Below are positions 60,359 to 64,000 of a DNA stretch of 64,000 bases, piece by piece. Position 1 is the stretch's first letter. Every line of letters starts with the position of its first letter. The position numbers and the translations under genes are program-made. Source of the DNA: Ramlibacter sp. WS9 (GTDB lineage Bacteria > Pseudomonadota > Gammaproteobacteria > Burkholderiales > Burkholderiaceae_C). Location of the stretch: NCBI RefSeq assembly GCF_003797765.1, contig NZ_RKMB01000001.1, positions 496,001 to 560,000 on the forward strand, written 5' to 3'. Below the pieces are notes generated by a model that worked only from the letters and a program-made list of their open reading frames with translations, did not search any database and had not been told where the DNA came from.

Positions 60359-62168
60359 TTCATCCACAACCGCCGCCGCGATCATGCCGCCCAGACTCAA
60401 ACCGCTGTTCACCGGCAATCGCAGCCTCACCGGCCTTCTGCTCGCGGGCGTCCTGCTCGTCGCCGCCGGCCCGCTGGTGTTCGACACCTACCTGTTGAAC
60501 ATCCTCATCAAGGCCTTCTTCTTCGCCATGGTCGCCGTCACGGTCGACGTGCTCTGGGGCTACACGGGCTATCTCACGTTCGGCCAATCGGCCTTCTTCG
60601 GGATGGGCGCGTACGCGGCCGGGCTGGTGTTCACGCACCAGGGCTTTTCCACGGCCACAGTGCTCGCCGGCCTGACGCTCGCCATCGTCGTGCCCGCGGC
60701 CTTCGCGCTGTTCGTCGGCTGGCTGTCGTTCTACCGCGGCGCGTCGCCGTTCTTCGCCACCGTCATCTCGCTGGTCGTCCCCATCGTCGCGTCGCAACTG
60801 CTGCTGTCGGGCGGGCAATGGACGGGATCGAGTTCGGGCCTGACGGGTTACCCAACCTTCGAATGGTCGCTGGAGGCCTGGTATTGGGTCGCAGGCACGG
60901 CCTTGCTCGCCATCGGCGTGCTGGCCTGGCTGCTGGTCAACAGCGACGCGGGCCGCGTCCTCGCGTCCATCCGGGACAACGAGTCGCGCTGCGCCTACCT
61001 CGGCATCAGCGTGTCCAAGGTCAAGATCATCGCGCTCGTCGCCGCCAGCACCGTGGCGGGCATGGCGGGCTTCGGCTATGCCTCGTTCAGCGGCGCTGTC
61101 GCGCCCGAGCTCTCCGGCTTCGTGCTGGGCACGGAGCTGATCATCTGGGTGGCGCTGGGCGGACGCGGCACTTTGTGGGGGCCGTTGATCGGCGCGATCC
61201 TGATCAACGTGGCGACGGCCTATCTCAGCAGCAGCATGCCTTTCGTGTGGCAGCTGGTCCTGGGCAGCGCGTTCGTGCTCGTGATCGTGCTGTTGCCCGC
61301 GGGCCTTGTCCCCATGCTGCTGGCGCCGCTGGGCCTGGAATCCGCGGGCCGCAATGCACCACGGCTGGTCGGGCGGGAAACGCGCCCGCTGGACAGCGGC
61401 GCGCAGCTGGAACCCGCGCTGGTAATGCAGGACGTGGCCAAGAACTACGGCAGCCTGAAGGTGCTGCAAGGCATCAACCTGCAGGCGAGTGCCGGGGAAC
61501 TGGTCGGCTTGATCGGCCCCAACGGCGCGGGCAAGACCACGCTGATGCGCTGCATGAGCGATGGACAGGAACGCTCGGCCGGCGTGGTGCGCCTGTGCGG
61601 CAACGACATCGGGCTGAAGCCGCCCGAGGCCTGCGTGCGGTACGGCCTGGGGCGCAAGTTCCAGAACGCCAACATCTTCGAATCGCTCACCGTGGCCGAG
61701 TGCCTGCGCATGGCGACGACGGCCACGCATCGGCCCTCGTTGTTGCGGCGCGCGGACACGCTGGTGCTGCCCGCCTACGCACTCGAAGTGGCGCACACGA
61801 CAGGCCTGGACCGCAAGCTGGGCGTGGAGGCCAAGGACCTCTCGCACGGCGAGCAGCAGGCGCTGGAGCTGGCGATGGTGCTGGCCCTGGAGCCGCGCAT
61901 CGTGCTGCTGGACGAGCCCACGGCGGGCCTGACCAAGACCGAGCGCACGCAGATCGGCCAGGTGCTGTCCGCACTCGCGCGCAAGCACAAGCTGTGCTGC
62001 CTGCTGGTCGAGCACGATCTCGATTTCGTGGAAGAGGTGGCTACCCGCATCGTGGTGCTGCATCAAGGAGCTATCGTCATGGAGGGCAGCTTCGATGAAG
62101 TGGTGAGTTCTCAACTGGTGCGCAGCATCTATGCGGGCGCGCCCGGGCATGGCGGAGGGGCGGCATGA
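60351..62168 (+). CDS. Fused LivM-like permease and LivG-like ATPase
   Basis: A 605-aa fusion of two normally separate ABC subunits. Residues ~1-335 are the LivM-type membrane domain (VLWGYTGYLTFGQSAFFGMGAYAAG; SIRDNESRCAYLGISV); residues ~360-605 are the ATPase with Walker A GPNGAGKT starting at residue 389, GRKFQNANIFESLTV, the signature LSHGEQQAL and Walker B IVLLDEPTAGL. The GTG at 60351 overlaps the preceding gene; an in-frame ATG at 60384 is the alternative. The natural fusion enforces 1:1 stoichiometry. No frameshift is needed. Confidence 0.9.
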   Translation: MTDSSTTAAAIMPPRLKPLFTGNRSLTGLLLAGVLLVAAGPLVFDTYLLNILIKAFFFAMVAVTVDVLWGYTGYLTFGQSAFFGMGAYAAGLVFTHQGFSTATVLAGLTLAIVVPAAFALFVGWLSFYRGASPFFATVISLVVPIVASQLLLSGGQWTGSSSGLTGYPTFEWSLEAWYWVAGTALLAIGVLAWLLVNSDAGRVLASIRDNESRCAYLGISVSKVKIIALVAASTVAGMAGFGYASFSGAVAPELSGFVLGTELIIWVALGGRGTLWGPLIGAILINVATAYLSSSMPFVWQLVLGSAFVLVIVLLPAGLVPMLLAPLGLESAGRNAPRLVGRETRPLDSGAQLEPALVMQDVAKNYGSLKVLQGINLQASAGELVGLIGPNGAGKTTLMRCMSDGQERSAGVVRLCGNDIGLKPPEACVRYGLGRKFQNANIFESLTVAECLRMATTATHRPSLLRRADTLVLPAYALEVAHTTGLDRKLGVEAKDLSHGEQQALELAMVLALEPRIVLLDEPTAGLTKTERTQIGQVLSALARKHKLCCLLVEHDLDFVEEVATRIVVLHQGAIVMEGSFDEVVSSQLVRSIYAGAPGHGGGAA

Positions 62169-62872
62169 TGCATCCGGCACTCCAAGTCAGCGGCCTCACC
62201 AGCGGCTACAAGTCGTCGGTGGTGCTGCGCGACCTGTCGCTGGTCGTCAATGCGGGCGAAGCGCTGGCGCTGCTCGGCAAGAACGGCATGGGCAAGTCGA
62301 CGCTGCTCAAGTCCATCATGGGCTTCCTGCCCAAGCGGCAAGGCGTCGTGCGCCTCGGCGCGCACGACATTTCGCGCATGGCGCCGCATCGCATCTGCCG
62401 TGCCGGCCTGGGCTACGCGGCGCAGGAGCAGGCGCTCTTTGCCGACCTGAGCGTGAGAGACAACCTCTCGCTCGGCCTGGACAAGGAAGAAGCCTTCGAC
62501 GAACGCTTCGAACCCGTTGCATCGCTGTTCCCGGTGTTCAAGAGCCGCCTCAAGCAGTTGGCCGGCTCGCTTTCGGGCGGCGAGCAGAAGATGCTGCTGG
62601 TGGCGCGAACGCTGATGGCGCGGCCTGCGGTGATGCTGTTCGACGAGATCACCGAAGGGCTGCAGCCCACGGTGATCCAGGCGATCGCCACCGCGCTGAA
62701 GTGGGAGCGCAAGGAGCGGGGCACCGCGATGCTGCTCGTGGAGCAGAACGTGGGCTTCGCGCTCGATGTGGCCGACCGCTACCTGGTGCTGAAGCAGGGC
62801 GAAGTGGTGGACGACGGCAGCACCGCGCACGAAACCGCGACCGGCAAGATCCTGCAGCACCTGAGGGTCTAG
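62165..62872 (+). CDS. ABC transporter ATPase (LivF-like)
   Basis: A 235-aa ATPase with Walker A GKNGMGKS, where Pro-Asn is replaced by Lys-Asn, signature LSGGEQKMLLVARTLM, Walker B VMLFDEITEGLQP and switch LLVEQNVGFALDV. Start ATGATG at 62165 overlaps the preceding stop. DEI replaces the common DEP. It completes the importer with the fused permease-ATPase. Confidence 0.9.
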   Translation: MMHPALQVSGLTSGYKSSVVLRDLSLVVNAGEALALLGKNGMGKSTLLKSIMGFLPKRQGVVRLGAHDISRMAPHRICRAGLGYAAQEQALFADLSVRDNLSLGLDKEEAFDERFEPVASLFPVFKSRLKQLAGSLSGGEQKMLLVARTLMARPAVMLFDEITEGLQPTVIQAIATALKWERKERGTAMLLVEQNVGFALDVADRYLVLKQGEVVDDGSTAHETATGKILQHLRV

Positions 62873-62874
62873 CC

Positions 62875-63876
62875 GTGTTGCAAGCCGTTCGCCCATCCTT
62901 GCCAGTCTGCCAGCTCATCGCGACGGGAGGAACCATTGCGATGAGGAAGGACCCGAGCAGCGGTGCGGCCGTGCCCGCCCTGTCCGGGGAAGACCTGATC
63001 GCCGCCGTGCCGGGCCTGGAGGGCCTGGCGGCCGTCGAGCTGCTCAACTTCTCGAACGTGCCGTCCGACTACATGGACCCGACGCGCTGGGTGGCCCTTG
63101 GTCGCGTCGTGGAGCGCGAACTGCAGCGGCCGGGCATCGCCGGCGCGGTGATCTCGCACGGCACCGACACGCTTGAAGAGGCGGCCTGGTTCCTCGACCA
63201 GACACTGGAGACCGACAAGCCCGCCGTAATCGTCGGCGCGCAGCGCAACGCCTCCGAGCCGGACTTCGATGGGCCGCGCAACCTGGAGGCGGGTATCCGC
63301 ACCTGCATCGCATCGGCCGCGCGCGGGCGCGGCGTGCTGGTCGTCATGAACGACAGCATCCATTCGGCCCGGCACGTCACCAAGAGCCATACGAGCGCGG
63401 TGCAGGCCTTCGAGTCCGGCGAGGCCGGAATCGAAGGTTTGGTCGAAGGCGGGCAGGTTCACTTCTACCGACCGGCCGCGAACCGCAAGCCGATCCCGCT
63501 GCGATCCGAGCTGCTGCCCCGGGTGGACATCGTCCCCATGTACGCGGGCGCCGACGGTTCCCACGTGCAATCGGCCGTGCAAAGCGGTGCGAAAGGCGTC
63601 ATCATCGAAGCACTGGGGCTCGGGAACGTGAACATGGACATGTACGCCGCCATCGTCGAAGCCATCCGCGCGCAAGTCGTCGTGGTCATTGCCTCGCGCT
63701 GTGGCCGGGGCCGCGTCCGTCCGGCGTACGGGTTCGAGGGCGGCGGCCACAGCCTTCACGAAGCCGGCGCGCTGTTCGCGGGCGACCTCAGTGCGCGCAA
63801 GGCGCGGATTTCCACCATGCTCGCGTTGCAGGCGGCGATGGCGCCGGCGGAAATGCAAGCCCATTTCAACAGCTAG
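62875..63876 (+). CDS. L-asparaginase-family amidohydrolase
   Basis: A 333-aa asparaginase-family enzyme. The N-terminal nucleophile is T20 in IATGGTIA; the second triad is in SHGTDTLEEAAWFL and in VTKSHT with its Lys; PAVIVGAQRNASEPDFDGPRNL and EALGLGNVN are family blocks. The Tyr usually found in the flexible loop after TGGTIA is not evident, so asparagine may not be the preferred substrate. The GTG at 62875 starts two bases after the ATPase stop. No signal peptide: cytoplasmic. It would deamidate the imported amide, working with the nitrilase-type enzyme. Confidence 0.88.
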   Translation: MLQAVRPSLPVCQLIATGGTIAMRKDPSSGAAVPALSGEDLIAAVPGLEGLAAVELLNFSNVPSDYMDPTRWVALGRVVERELQRPGIAGAVISHGTDTLEEAAWFLDQTLETDKPAVIVGAQRNASEPDFDGPRNLEAGIRTCIASAARGRGVLVVMNDSIHSARHVTKSHTSAVQAFESGEAGIEGLVEGGQVHFYRPAANRKPIPLRSELLPRVDIVPMYAGADGSHVQSAVQSGAKGVIIEALGLGNVNMDMYAAIVEAIRAQVVVVIASRCGRGRVRPAYGFEGGGHSLHEAGALFAGDLSARKARISTMLALQAAMAPAEMQAHFNS

Positions 63877-63889
63877 CCATCAAGCGCAT

Positions 63890-64000
63890 ATGGACACGCA
63901 AACTCCTTCCGACACCGGCTGGCGCATCGGCATCTTGTTTTCGCGCTCGGGCGCGACGGGCGTCACCGAGTCCGAGCACTTCTTCGGCACCGCCTTGGCC
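63890..64000 (+). CDS. AmiC-like amide sensor/binding protein, N-terminal fragment
   Basis: The first 37 residues are present; the rest lies beyond the window. The segment GWRIGILFSRSGATGVTES, without a signal peptide, matches the start of AmiC and UrtA-type proteins. AmiC in Pseudomonas is the cytoplasmic amide sensor that restrains the antiterminator AmiR. Its position at the end of an amidase/ABC operon that begins with a terminator-containing leader supports an AmiC/AmiR-like control circuit. Confidence 0.75.
   Translation, partial: MDTQTPSDTGWRIGILFSRSGATGVTESEHFFGTALA

Overview
This 64 kb, GC-rich window looks like a chromosomal segment of a betaproteobacterium of the order Burkholderiales, probably Comamonadaceae (Variovorax/Ramlibacter-like). 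The reasons are three tripartite-tricarboxylate (Bug-type) binding proteins, a Burkholderiales-type porin, several branched-chain-type ABC systems, many ATGA/GTGA-coupled genes, and a REP-like hairpin block of the type common in that family. No tRNA, rRNA or CRISPR array was seen. All names come from reading motifs; no database search was run.

Layout. 1-2.1 kb: end of a dipeptide ABC transporter. 2.1-4.7 kb: MarR regulator, divergent short-chain dehydrogenase and old-yellow-enzyme reductase, with paired operators. 4.75-19.7 kb: a catabolic island (alpha/beta-hydrolase lipoprotein, carboxylesterase, AraC regulator, cupin dioxygenase, Zn-alcohol dehydrogenase, GMC oxidoreductase, aldehyde dehydrogenase, outer-membrane MetA-like protein and a complete Liv-type ABC transporter). 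Two of its operons start with the same ~110 bp leader. 19.7-22.1 kb: a Bug protein, an inverted pair of long-TIR repeats, and a small exported protein preceded by 11-bp phased CTAA repeats. 22.1-27.8 kb: IclR-AraC operon divergent from an MBL-fold / FAD-monooxygenase / DUF2783 / Bug operon. 27.8-29.5 kb: a pair of genes behind a perfect Fur-box palindrome. 29.6-35.2 kb: GAF-Fis regulator, lipoprotein PQQ alcohol dehydrogenase with a heme c domain, and a TonB-dependent receptor whose N-terminus is encoded by a REP-like block. 35.2-37.0 kb: two RNA-modification genes (RluA-type pseudouridine synthase, TrhO).

37.0-39.3 kb is the most unusual part. An IS110-family (IS1111-type) element has inserted into one copy of the long-TIR repeat. 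The intact target can be rebuilt from sister copies in the window. The non-coding 3' end of the element carries four short guides in bridge-RNA order: two match the rebuilt target and two match the rebuilt circle junction. I read this as a complete, self-consistent bridge (seek) RNA.

39.3-47.1 kb: SDR, single-chain biotin-dependent acyl-CoA carboxylase and CoA ligase, divergent from a TetR gene with its operator and a periplasmic binding protein; this looks like an acid activation/carboxylation route. 47.2-51.6 kb: Bug protein, porin, fumarase-superfamily lyase and GntR regulator, with a palindrome between porin and lyase. 51.8-54.8 kb: UshA-type nucleotidase lipoprotein and a partner with a degenerate protease-like motif. 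54.9-57.2 kb: Rieske oxygenase, TetR, small ABM-fold protein. 57.2-64 kb: an amide/nitrile nitrogen operon (nitrilase-family amidase, binding protein, permease, permease-ATPase fusion, ATPase, asparaginase, start of an AmiC-like protein). It begins with a good promoter, a structured leader and an intrinsic terminator placed before the first gene, so it is probably controlled by attenuation/antitermination.
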